Below, in pieces: positions 1-7,805 of a stretch of DNA of 64,000 nt. The notes under the pieces are model-generated. The model had not been told where the DNA came from. It searched no databases and was given only the letters and a program-made list of their open reading frames with translations. The first letter of the stretch is position 1. Every line of letters starts with the position of its first letter. Origin of the DNA: an uncultured Peptococcaceae bacterium (GTDB lineage Bacteria; Bacillota; Peptococcia; Peptococcales; Peptococcaceae); NCBI GenBank assembly GCA_949743265.1, contig CATJSX010000193.1, forward strand, positions 21,632 to 85,631, written 5' to 3'. A program made the position numbers and the translations under genes.

Positions 1-645
1 AAAATAACGTCGTTTGCTCAACAAATGAATCAACATCAACGATAAACTGATAACAGGCGCTAAAGCAGTAGCCAAAACAGCGCCAAACATACCCATCTGT
101 AACGGAAAGATAAACACGTAATCCAAAATAATATTAGCCAAATTACTGCCAAGCATTGCCATCATTGCCAGCTGCGGCGCACCATCATTGCGTACAAAAG
201 TAACAATTATCTCATTAAAAATAAATAACGGCGCAAAAAACAACAGCGTTTGCAAATAAATTTTGGTCATAGCAAAAATTTCCTCATCAGCCCCTAACAA
301 AGTTGTTATTTCATCAGCGACCAATAAGCCCAAAAGAACAAAAACAACAGCGAAAACCACAGCAATATTGAGCACTACAGTATAAGCGCTATCGGCTTTT
401 TGTTGTTTCTGCTGACTTTTAGCCAGCGAAAACGTAACTGCGCCACCCATACCCAGCATCAATGCTGAAGCATGGATAAATGTATAGATAGGAATAGCTA
501 AATTGAGCGCCGCCAAACCTGTGTCACCCAACCCTTGCGCAATAAAATAAGTATCTGCCAAAATATAGCAGGAAAGTCCCAGCATACCCACAATAGTCAG
601 CGATGTGTACCGGATAAATCGACGAAATATAGCCTGATCAGTCAT
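1..645 (-). CDS. MATE-family multidrug/Na+ exporter, N-terminal part (runs off left edge)
   Basis: The reading frame starts at an ATG at 645 behind a clear AGGAGG-type site and stays open to base 1, giving 215 residues of a protein cut by the window edge. It is very hydrophobic, with about six membrane segments. The start MTDQAIFRRFIRYTS, then LSCYILADTYFIAQGLG and a later FNEIIVTFVRNDGAPQLAMM segment, are typical of MATE exporters, which use Na+ or H+ gradients to expel cationic drugs or metabolites. MATE proteins usually have about 450 residues and 12 helices, so roughly half is missing here. The family call is firm; the substrate cannot be told. A hairpin with a U-run precedes it (671-730). 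Confidence 0.85.
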   Translation of the reverse strand, partial: MTDQAIFRRFIRYTSLTIVGMLGLSCYILADTYFIAQGLGDTGLAALNLAIPIYTFIHASALMLGMGGAVTFSLAKSQQKQQKADSAYTVVLNIAVVFAVVFVLLGLLVADEITTLLGADEEIFAMTKIYLQTLLFFAPLFIFNEIIVTFVRNDGAPQLAMMAMLGSNLANIILDYVFIFPLQMGMFGAVLATALAPVISLSLMLIHLLSKRRYF

Positions 646-670
646 ATCAATTCCTCCTGTTTAGTCAAAT

Positions 671-730
671 AAAAAAACGCCAGTACTTTCTATCTCCTAA
701 GGCCTATCGATAGAAAATCCAACGTTTTTA
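671..730 (-). terminator. Intrinsic terminator (or leader attenuator) between channel gene and MATE gene
   Basis: On the minus strand AAAAACG pairs with CGTTTTT around an inner TTCTATC/GATAGAA stem, and a T-run follows directly. It lies 90 nt past the channel stop and just upstream of the MATE ribosome binding site. It most simply ends the channel transcript. Because it also sits in the MATE leader, an attenuator role is possible. Confidence 0.6.
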
Positions 731-819
731 TTCATTACCCGGCGGCAATGAGTTTATCAATATGATTATTTTGGTCAAGCATACCATAAATAAAAAATAA
801 AGTCAATTGTAAAGCGAAT

Positions 820-1452
820 CTATTCTCTCCTATCAAATAAAAAATTGTAAGCATAGATAATAATGATCCCTGTATTGATCAGCGAAATCAAACATTCCAA
901 AAAAACCAAACAATGAAACCATGCGCCGTAAGGAATCAAATCGCCATAACCAAGGCTGAAATAACAAACGAAACTAAAATAAAACGCCGTAGCAAAATCC
1001 AGCAAAACAGGCTGATAATTGAACATTGCCGAACGCAATCCTTGCGCATAGCCGGAAAGACTATCAATCCACAAATAATAGAGCGTAAAGAAAAAGATAA
1101 TAGCAAGAATCATCAGTGCCGCCAAAAAAACAGCCGTCAGCAGCTTTTGACTTTCACTAAAACGACGGCTAGGCAAATCTGTCAAAAAAAGCCACATCAA
1201 TTTGTACCATTGCGGAATCAAAAGAAGCGAATTGATGGTACTGTATAAATAAAGCGCTTGCCGATATTGGCGCAACGTCTCAAGGGAAAAAAGATGAGTA
1301 AAACAAATCATCTGCCCCAATCCAAAAAGAAATGGTCCAGCAAAAAGCAACAACCGCATCAAAAATCCCCGTTGCCACAAGCTGCTGCTAAACAACTGCC
1401 ACCAAATGAACAATAACAAAAGAATTTGCAGCGGAAAGAAAAAAGTCATCAT
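820..1452 (-). CDS. Two-TM-type potassium channel-like membrane protein
   Basis: This 210-residue membrane protein has several hydrophobic helices. Near residue 165 is a pore-helix/selectivity-filter motif, CYFSLGYGDLIP, which matches the K+ channel filter T-x-G-Y-G-D with Ser in place of Thr. A last hydrophobic helix follows (GIIIIYAYNFLF). This fits the Ion_trans_2 family, in which four copies form a K+ pore. No cytoplasmic RCK/TrkA gating domain follows. The N-terminal half has extra helices that I do not recognise. Two ATG codons are adjacent; the second (1449) is better spaced from GGCGG. It is probably monocistronic, ended by the 671-730 hairpin. Confidence 0.65.
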   Translation of the reverse strand: MMTFFFPLQILLLLFIWWQLFSSSLWQRGFLMRLLLFAGPFLFGLGQMICFTHLFSLETLRQYRQALYLYSTINSLLLIPQWYKLMWLFLTDLPSRRFSESQKLLTAVFLAALMILAIIFFFTLYYLWIDSLSGYAQGLRSAMFNYQPVLLDFATAFYFSFVCYFSLGYGDLIPYGAWFHCLVFLECLISLINTGIIIIYAYNFLFDRRE

Positions 1453-1642
1453 GATACCGCCTTTTAAACAAATTGCTGGTTAATTATATGTTATCGTTGT
1501 CAAAATCAGTCCAACAGATGCCTTTATAGCGGTTAACTTCGCAAAAATCCTTTGTTTCGGCGTAATGCTAAAAACTGTATAAAGTATAAAACAGCAATAT
1601 GCAGTATTTTCTTGTGAGCACAAGCGAGTTCAATTTTCAACG

Positions 1643-2596
1643 TTAATCATTGGATATGTACTGATAATTAAAAAATCGGCGTTGAAATTGTTTCTGCGCA
1701 AAATCTAAAAAACAACGCAGCAGTTCATTATTGCTGTCTTGCAAATCATCACGATACAACAAACAATGACAAACGCTAAAGGAATCAAGCATAGGAATAC
1801 AAGCAAATCCTTCATTTTGAAATTTGTACTGATAAGCGAGCTTGGACATATAAGCAAGAGCGACGTCTTCTACAATCAATTTTTTGTGTAAATCTACATT
1901 ACTAGAAGTAGAAATAGCTTCCGCATACGTCAATTCTGGTACGGCGATGGGCAAAACTTGATAAAGCGAAAATTTGAAATAATTCTTATCAGCATATTCA
2001 GTCAAAATCGCGCTATTAAGTTCTTTATAGCGCATTAACGGATGATCTGGTCGTGTACACAATACCAACGTATCGTCTAAAAGCGGCAACAGTTTAATAT
2101 TCGCCTTCGCCTTTGTTAAAACAGTCATAATATAATTCTTATTTGCTGAAAACAAAGCTAGTTCACAATAATCATTCAAAAGATAAGACAATAATTCACC
2201 GCTATTAACATCGATAATTTTGACGGACGTACGTGGATGTAACTTAATGAAACGACTGATAACAGTTGGCAAAAATAAATCAGATAAAATAGAAGCGGAA
2301 AAAATAGAAAGAGTCCCCATCAAAGTGGCTTCTGTTTGCCCAAAACGCTGTAATTCACAAAGCGCTTCATCGTGTTCTTTGAGAATATTTTGCGCATAGG
2401 GAATAAATAAGTGTCCTTGCGGTGTCAGAGAAACGCCTTTGGTGCTACGATTAAATAAAGGAACTTCTAACTCTGCTTCTAATTTTTTCAGCTGCGCGTT
2501 GACAGCTTGTTGGGTAATGAAAAATTTTTGAGCAACAGCATTGATAGAGCCAGTTTCGGCAGCATGTAAGAAATAAGCAAGCTGATCTGTATGCAT
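1643..2596 (-). CDS. LysR-type transcriptional regulator (LysR1), divergent from hydrolase 1
   Basis: The 317-residue protein begins MHTDQLAYFLHAAETGS with the classic N-terminal LysR winged helix (QKFFITQQAVNAQLKKLE, residues about 20-37), followed by a substrate-binding-like effector domain. The ATG at 2596 is chosen because AAGGAAG precedes it at good spacing; the longer open frame upstream has no such site. It is transcribed away from hydrolase 1, with 227 bp between them, the usual arrangement for a LysR protein controlling its divergent neighbour and itself. The effector is probably the substrate or product of module A, which is inference. Confidence 0.9.
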   Translation of the reverse strand: MHTDQLAYFLHAAETGSINAVAQKFFITQQAVNAQLKKLEAELEVPLFNRSTKGVSLTPQGHLFIPYAQNILKEHDEALCELQRFGQTEATLMGTLSIFSASILSDLFLPTVISRFIKLHPRTSVKIIDVNSGELLSYLLNDYCELALFSANKNYIMTVLTKAKANIKLLPLLDDTLVLCTRPDHPLMRYKELNSAILTEYADKNYFKFSLYQVLPIAVPELTYAEAISTSSNVDLHKKLIVEDVALAYMSKLAYQYKFQNEGFACIPMLDSFSVCHCLLYRDDLQDSNNELLRCFLDFAQKQFQRRFFNYQYISND

Positions 2597-2762
2597 AAAG
2601 ACACTTCCTTTTTTAATTTCGATAACGCTAGTATAACACAGGCAGATACAATCATCTAACAAATTTTTCTGCTTCGCGAACAAAAACAATATCTTGTAAA
2701 ATTTATTTATAATATCCGCTGTTTCTTGTAACAAATCACTGATGGACAATATTATGAGCAAA

Positions 2763-2808
2763 ATTTATACTATAAACAAAGTTATAAATACTTTTAATCA
2801 CTATAAAC
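2763..2808 (+). promoter_or_regulatory. Candidate LysR1 operator region before hydrolase 1
   Basis: ACTATAAAC occurs twice, at 2769-2777 and 2800-2808, 31 nt apart (about three helical turns). The first copy also lies inside an inverted pair ATTTATA...TATAAAT. AT-rich repeats in a LysR/target divergent gap fit a LysR recognition and activation site. Binding is inferred. Confidence 0.4.
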
Positions 2809-2823
2809 GAAAGGATGACGATT

Positions 2824-4923
2824 ATGTTAAGACGCAAAGGTTTGACAGAAAAAATAATTTTGTTGGGTATTGACGGCATGGATCCTCGATTTTCCCGCAA
2901 AATGGTAGATGAAGGCAAGATGCCTAATTTGGCAAAATTGATTAAAAAGGGGGCTGCTCGCCACGATTTGCGTTTATTAGGCGCTGTTCCAACTATTACG
3001 CCGCCAATGTGGACAACGCTGGCCACAGGCGCTTATCCCATGACACATGGCATTGAAGATTTTAATATCAATATTAAAGGAGAATTAGACGTCAATTTTG
3101 CTGGTATTTATTCCAAATATGTCCATGCAGAGCCCTTATGGAATGTCACCGCCGAAGCTGGCAAAAAAACACTGGTGATGCATTGGCCGGGCGGAGCATG
3201 GCCGCCAACCAGCGACAGTGACAATTTAATGGTAGTCGATGGGACAACACCGGGCGCTTTAGGCTTTGGCTACGCTATGCGTGATAATGAAGCGACAATC
3301 ATCGCCAACACTAAAGCAAGCGAAGCAAAATATTATCCTTATTCAGCAAGAACAACACACGGTTATGACGGCGACGGCAGCGACTTAAATTATTTGGGCA
3401 CAGGTACTCATATGACGTCCAAAAAAGATTACCATGATGAGTTATGGGCAGATTTTTCCGAAGGAATTGCTTGCAACGGTTATGTGCCTAAACGATATAT
3501 GGATTATCGTTTAATGCATTGTTTGCCCGGCGACAGCGGTATGGATGTGTTGAAAAAATTTCCGCAAAACGTGTCGCTTTCGCCGATTTCCGAGCCAAAA
3601 GATTGGACAAATGCACCAACAGACGCTAAAGAATTTACTTGGCTGCAATTTTTCGGCAACATTCCAGCGCCTTGCTTAATTCTAAAAAACGAACAAGGCG
3701 TTTATGATCGTGTAGCTATTTACAATAGTAAACAAGATATCGAACCTATTGTCGTTTTAGTCAAAGGCGTTTATACCAAAAACGTGCCCGGCATTGTTCC
3801 AAAAGGCAAAACCGGCGACATGGAAAAAGTTATTCGCAATATGTGTTTATTGGAATGTCACGAAGACGGCTCCTATATTCGGATGTGGGCATCACAAGGT
3901 TTTTCTGATGAAGATAATTGTGTTTGGTATCCGCATTGGATATTTGACAAAATTCATGAAAAATTCGGTCCGCCTGTACCTACGGGACAAAGTTTCGGCG
4001 GCGATATGGATTTAATCGACTGTACCTTTAAACAATGGGAACAAGCCGCGCAGTGGATGGCAGACAGCATGAAATATATGATGCGCGAAGAAGGCGTCGA
4101 AGTTGTTTTCAGCCATTTTCATGGTCCCGATATGATGGGGCACTGCTATATGACATGGCTTAAAGACCGCGCCGATTCACCATATCCAGAAGATGAAATT
4201 TACAAGCTACATGAAAGAAATTACCAAATCACCGACGATTATATTGGCAATTTTTTACCAATGATTGACGAAGGCTGGACGATTCTGCTTTTTTCTGATC
4301 ATTCACTGGTTTGCCGCGAAGAAGACAATTTCCACGAAATTGGCGATAATATGGGCGTTAACACCGGCGTTATGATGAAACTGGGTTATACAACTTTATT
4401 AAAAGATGAAAATGGCAATGCTATTCCTGAAATTGACTGGGCTAATACAAAAGCCGTTCAACAACGCTCCAATAGTATTTTTATTAACCTAAAAGGTCGC
4501 GACCGTTTTGGTATTGTTGATCCTGCCGACAAATATGAATTGGAAGAACAGATCATTACTGATTTATACGGTTATAAAGATGAAAAAACTGGCAAGCGGG
4601 TCATTTCATTAGCGCTGCATCAAAAAGACGCTAATTTGTTAGGTTTAGGTGGCGATTATACTGCTGGCGATATTATTTTCTTTGTTCATGATGATTATTG
4701 CTTAGATCATGGCGAAGGTTTATCCACAGCAACAGGCTATGCTGATACTACCTTAAGTCCTATTTTTGTAGCCGCTGGTTCAGGCATTAAGGAAGGGTTT
4801 GAGATGAAACTATTCCCTCGTGAAGTCGATGTCACACCTACAGCAGCGGTATTGTTAGGCGTTCGTATTCCCGCTCAATGCGAAGGCTCTCCAGCATATA
4901 GTATTTTGAGCGAAGAACTGTAA
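2824..4923 (+). CDS. Alkaline-phosphatase-superfamily phosphohydrolase (hydrolase 1, module A)
   Basis: A 699-residue soluble protein without signal peptide. The N-terminus carries the metal-ligand motif LLGIDGMDP (Asp17) and the nucleophile block PTITPPMWTTLATGAYP with predicted nucleophile Thr59, as in nucleotide pyrophosphatase/phosphodiesterases and phosphonoacetate hydrolase. Further metal ligands are SHFHGPDMMGH, FSDHS and a C-terminal DHGEGLST. A beta-rich insert at about residues 240-330 (CLILKNEQGVYDRVAIYNSK) is shared by the five paralogues. The reaction is probably cleavage of a P-O or P-C bond in a small anion imported by permease 1. Unlike paralogues 2, 4, 5 and 6 it lacks the His after SDH (CREEDN instead of CPEHG). 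ATG 2824 is preferred over 2815, which would overlap the AAGGA site. Substrate unknown. Confidence 0.8.
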   Translation: MLRRKGLTEKIILLGIDGMDPRFSRKMVDEGKMPNLAKLIKKGAARHDLRLLGAVPTITPPMWTTLATGAYPMTHGIEDFNINIKGELDVNFAGIYSKYVHAEPLWNVTAEAGKKTLVMHWPGGAWPPTSDSDNLMVVDGTTPGALGFGYAMRDNEATIIANTKASEAKYYPYSARTTHGYDGDGSDLNYLGTGTHMTSKKDYHDELWADFSEGIACNGYVPKRYMDYRLMHCLPGDSGMDVLKKFPQNVSLSPISEPKDWTNAPTDAKEFTWLQFFGNIPAPCLILKNEQGVYDRVAIYNSKQDIEPIVVLVKGVYTKNVPGIVPKGKTGDMEKVIRNMCLLECHEDGSYIRMWASQGFSDEDNCVWYPHWIFDKIHEKFGPPVPTGQSFGGDMDLIDCTFKQWEQAAQWMADSMKYMMREEGVEVVFSHFHGPDMMGHCYMTWLKDRADSPYPEDEIYKLHERNYQITDDYIGNFLPMIDEGWTILLFSDHSLVCREEDNFHEIGDNMGVNTGVMMKLGYTTLLKDENGNAIPEIDWANTKAVQQRSNSIFINLKGRDRFGIVDPADKYELEEQIITDLYGYKDEKTGKRVISLALHQKDANLLGLGGDYTAGDIIFFVHDDYCLDHGEGLSTATGYADTTLSPIFVAAGSGIKEGFEMKLFPREVDVTPTAAVLLGVRIPAQCEGSPAYSILSEEL

Positions 4924-4978
4924 AATAAGCATTTTGAGCAACATCTAACAATTTATAGTTTGATAGATTGTTAATTTT

Positions 4979-5023
4979 GAGCCGAAAAACAACGAAGTTT
5001 CGCCGTTTCTCAGCTCTTTTTTT
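4979..5023 (+). terminator. Intrinsic terminator between hydrolase 1 and permease 1
   Basis: GAGC...GCTC closes an imperfect stem (inner GAAA/TTTC pairing) followed by seven T. It lies 56 nt after the hydrolase stop and 75 nt before the permease start, so the permease may be expressed partly from its own promoter. Confidence 0.65.
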
Positions 5024-5097
5024 GTTGTCTAATAAACTATAATTTGCTAGACGATTTGATCATTATTTAACACTCAAATGAAACGGGAGAGATTTTT

Positions 5098-6513
5098 ATG
5101 GAAGAAAAAAGAGTTCACATTATTCATTATATCATGGTCTTTTTATTATGCTTTTTCTTTCGCTTTATACCACCCATTGGACAAATTACCCCTTATGGTA
5201 TGGGGATTTTAGGCACTTTTATTGCGGCTATTTACGGTTGGTCAACAATCGGCATGGTTTGGACCAGTTTTATGTGTCTAACAGGTATTGGTTTGGTGGT
5301 TGGTATGAATCAAATGATTGCCGCAGGTTTTAATATGATGATCATGTCAATGATTTTTGTTTTTGTCCTCATGGCAGTATTAGATCAAACAGGGGCTATC
5401 AACTGGCTAGTCAACACCATTTTAAGCAGTCGTTTCACGCTGGGTAAACCATGGCTGACGCTATTCCTCTTATTTTTTGCGGGCTATATCGGCGGTATTT
5501 TAAACTCTATGGTTATGGCGGTTGTTTTTACCAGTGTATTTGTCAATATCTGCAAAAATCTCAACATCCAGCCCTATACTAAACTGCCAACTTTTATGAT
5601 GATTGGATTAGCGCTTTCTTTATTGATGGGACAGATTGGTGTTCCAGTAATGGGTAACGCACTAATGTTGGTAGCATCGTATAACGCTATGTTTCCAGAA
5701 CCTTTGAATTTTGCTAAGTATATGGCTTTTATGGTCCCTATAGGAATTTTTATGATGATCATCTATGTTCTGCTGATGCGATTTGTTTTTCGAATAGACG
5801 TCAGTCCATTAAAGGATTTTGATCCCAGTATGGTAGGCAAAAAAGCTGCCATTACGCGAGACCAAAAAATGGCGTTAAGTTTCTTTGTGCTCTATATGGT
5901 TTTAATCGTTATCTCCTCCATTAGCGCTTTTGGACCGATTGCCGCTTTTTTAAGCAAATTTGGTATGTTTGGCACGATTGCTTTAATCCTATGCGTAATG
6001 ATGCTGCTAAAAGGCGAAGATGGTACGCCATTTTTGGATTTTAGAAGTGCCTCTTCAAAAATTGGCTGGGATCCTATTTTGATGGTGGCATTTATTATGG
6101 TTATTTCCAGCTTTATGAATACGCCAGAAACCGGTATTTCGGCAACACTAATGTCATTATTAACGCCTTTTACAAAGCTTTCTCCAGTGGTATTTATTGT
6201 AATCGCCTTATTATTCGCTGCTATTTTGACAAACATTGCCACCAATTTAATCGTTGTTGTTTTGGTCATGCCAGTGCTATATAATTTCGCCTTAATGATT
6301 GGTATGAATACAATGGGACTGATGTGTTTGCTGTTTGTCTGCTCCCATTTAGCCATTTGCACACCAGCAGCGGCACCGCCTACAGGAATTTGCATGACCG
6401 CCACCAGCATGATTGAACCAAAAACGATGATGAAATATGCTTGCATTGTAATGCCGCTGTTGTTTATCATCTTGCTTCTGATGGGAATTCCTTATTCGAT
6501 GGTGATTTTTTAA
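5098..6513 (+). CDS. DASS/SLC13-like anion permease (permease 1, module A)
   Basis: A 471-residue polytopic membrane protein with about 11-12 helices. The N-terminal block GQITPYGMGILGTFIAAIYG matches permeases 2-4 of this window (ITPLGMxxxGIFxGxxxGW). A re-entrant Ser/Pro-rich motif near the C-terminus (HLAICTPAAAPPTGICM) corresponds to the substrate-binding loop of divalent anion:Na+ symporters. It follows hydrolase 1 on the same strand, separated by a terminator-like hairpin. I infer that it imports the anionic substrate of hydrolase 1. Family membership is fairly firm; a C4-dicarboxylate or sulfate substrate cannot be excluded. The start has a GGGAGAG site. Confidence 0.75.
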   Translation: MEEKRVHIIHYIMVFLLCFFFRFIPPIGQITPYGMGILGTFIAAIYGWSTIGMVWTSFMCLTGIGLVVGMNQMIAAGFNMMIMSMIFVFVLMAVLDQTGAINWLVNTILSSRFTLGKPWLTLFLLFFAGYIGGILNSMVMAVVFTSVFVNICKNLNIQPYTKLPTFMMIGLALSLLMGQIGVPVMGNALMLVASYNAMFPEPLNFAKYMAFMVPIGIFMMIIYVLLMRFVFRIDVSPLKDFDPSMVGKKAAITRDQKMALSFFVLYMVLIVISSISAFGPIAAFLSKFGMFGTIALILCVMMLLKGEDGTPFLDFRSASSKIGWDPILMVAFIMVISSFMNTPETGISATLMSLLTPFTKLSPVVFIVIALLFAAILTNIATNLIVVVLVMPVLYNFALMIGMNTMGLMCLLFVCSHLAICTPAAAPPTGICMTATSMIEPKTMMKYACIVMPLLFIILLLMGIPYSMVIF

Positions 6514-6575
6514 TCAATCGCTCAGTTATCAATTTAGAAAAAATTTTTTAATGGTAAACACAAACATACTCAAGC

Positions 6576-6624
6576 AAAAAAACCGGTCGTTTTGAGCAGA
6601 AATCTCAAAGCAACCGGTTTTTTA
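6576..6624 (+). terminator. Intrinsic terminator after permease 1
   Basis: AAAACCGGT and ACCGGTTTT arms enclose an inner TTTTGAG/CTCAAAG stem, followed by a T-run; A-richness on the 5' side could make it bidirectional. It ends module A. Confidence 0.85.
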
Positions 6625-6721
6625 TTTTAAAAATATTTTACATCAAGATGGCATAGCGAAAAAGATTGAAAATTTGTGAACGCTATGCTAAAATTTTAGC
6701 ATTGAAACAAATTTTTTCGGA

Positions 6722-6742
6722 GATAAACTATTGTAGTTTATC
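6722..6742 (+). promoter_or_regulatory. Perfect palindrome before LysR2 (candidate operator)
   Basis: GATAAACTA-TTG-TAGTTTATC is a perfect 9-bp inverted repeat with a 3-bp spacer, ending 38 bp before the LysR2 start. The position and length suit LysR autoregulation. It shares the TAAACTA core with the sites before hydrolases 1 and 3. Confidence 0.55.
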
Positions 6743-6780
6743 AATCTTCTGAAATAAATACAATATAAGAAGGTGTTCAA

Positions 6781-7677
6781 ATGAAAATTGAACATATGCG
6801 CTATATCATCGAAGTTTCCAAGTGGCAGTCTATCAACAAAGCCAGCCGTCACCTTTATCTCAATCAGCAACAACTTAGCCGTATTATTGCAGCAGCTGAA
6901 AGCGATCTGGCAATCACAATTTTTTCTCGAAACACGAAAGGGATTTTTCCCACACCAGAGGGTGAAAAAGTCATTGCGAAATTTAAACAGATTGTGCAAA
7001 TCTATGACAGCATCACCGACCATGTACAGCCGCCAGAAACGCTCAATGGTCGTTTAGAAATTTTATCAGAGATCAATATTTGGACCAGTTACGCTCGTTT
7101 TTACAAAGATTTCGCTGAAACCTATCCGCATATTCGCTGTTTCATCAAAAATATGGCTAGTGAAGAAATCGTGCAGTATCTTCTCAAAAAAGATGGCGTA
7201 GGTATTATTTCCCGTGTATGCGGAGATGATATTACCAGCTATATTATTCCAGATGAATTAGCTTTTTTGCCCATGTCCAAAGAGCGGCTTATGGTTTATG
7301 GCGCTATCGATAATCCTTACATCAAAAAGTACAAAACCATCTCCATGGCAACGCTTCGTGAATTGCCGTTAATCAACTTCAAGCCTTATGATGGCTATGA
7401 ATCTTTAATGGAAACAGCTTTTCATCACATTGGTACGCCTAATATCAAATATGAAACCAGCGACATCAAAGTTTTTCGAGAGATCGTTGCAGGAACAGAC
7501 AGTCTATTTCTTGCCGTCAAAAAGCCAAAATATATTGTTGACGATATGCTTGATGAAATTCCTTTGCGCAATAAAATCTTTGTAGAGCATGGGGTAATTA
7601 AGAAAAAACAATCAACCAAACTATGCGATACGTTTTTATCTTATTATCAAGAATATTATCAAGGGCTATATACTTAG
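6781..7677 (+). CDS. LysR-type transcriptional regulator (LysR2), module B
   Basis: A 298-residue LysR protein. The N-terminal helix-turn-helix (WQSINKASRHLYLNQQQLSR) lies at residues about 16-35, followed by the linker helix and an effector domain with the usual GDGVGIISR-like and ERLMVYGA stretches. The ATG has an AAGGTG site. The gene converges on the leftward operon permease 2-hydrolase 2, whose promoter lies 3.6 kb away beyond 11307, so its target is not obvious from position. It could equally control permease 1 upstream or itself through the perfect palindrome at 6722-6742. Its stop codon lies inside the 5' arm of a large hairpin element (7675-7790). Confidence 0.9.
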   Translation: MKIEHMRYIIEVSKWQSINKASRHLYLNQQQLSRIIAAAESDLAITIFSRNTKGIFPTPEGEKVIAKFKQIVQIYDSITDHVQPPETLNGRLEILSEINIWTSYARFYKDFAETYPHIRCFIKNMASEEIVQYLLKKDGVGIISRVCGDDITSYIIPDELAFLPMSKERLMVYGAIDNPYIKKYKTISMATLRELPLINFKPYDGYESLMETAFHHIGTPNIKYETSDIKVFREIVAGTDSLFLAVKKPKYIVDDMLDEIPLRNKIFVEHGVIKKKQSTKLCDTFLSYYQEYYQGLYT

Positions 7678-7790
7678 AGCGTGACTGATCATTAGTTTTG
7701 CTATTGATCTGTCATTTCATAGGTATCCGCACGAATGCGTTCCTTACACCTATCATATACAGCTAGCAAAATAACATCAATCACGCTCTA
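7675..7790. repeat. 116-nt imperfect inverted-repeat element (MITE-like or structured RNA)
   Basis: The outer arms TAGAGCGTGA and TCACGCTCTA are perfect complements. Going inward there are further pairs: TGAT/ATCA, GTTTTGCTA/TAGCAAAAT, CTGT/ACAG, ATAGGT/ACCTAT, and a GCA-CGAA-TGC tip. Almost the whole length folds into one long hairpin. It fills the gap between convergent LysR2 and hydrolase 2. There is no clear T-run, so a simple terminator is unlikely. It could be a miniature inverted-repeat element or a structured RNA. Confidence 0.6.
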
Positions 7791-7805
7791 GTTAATGAAA
7801 ATAAC

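Noticed and set aside
5892..6470. 192-codon minus-strand frame inside permease 1
   Set aside because: Shadow frame of a hydrophobic permease; no start signal and no recognisable domain.
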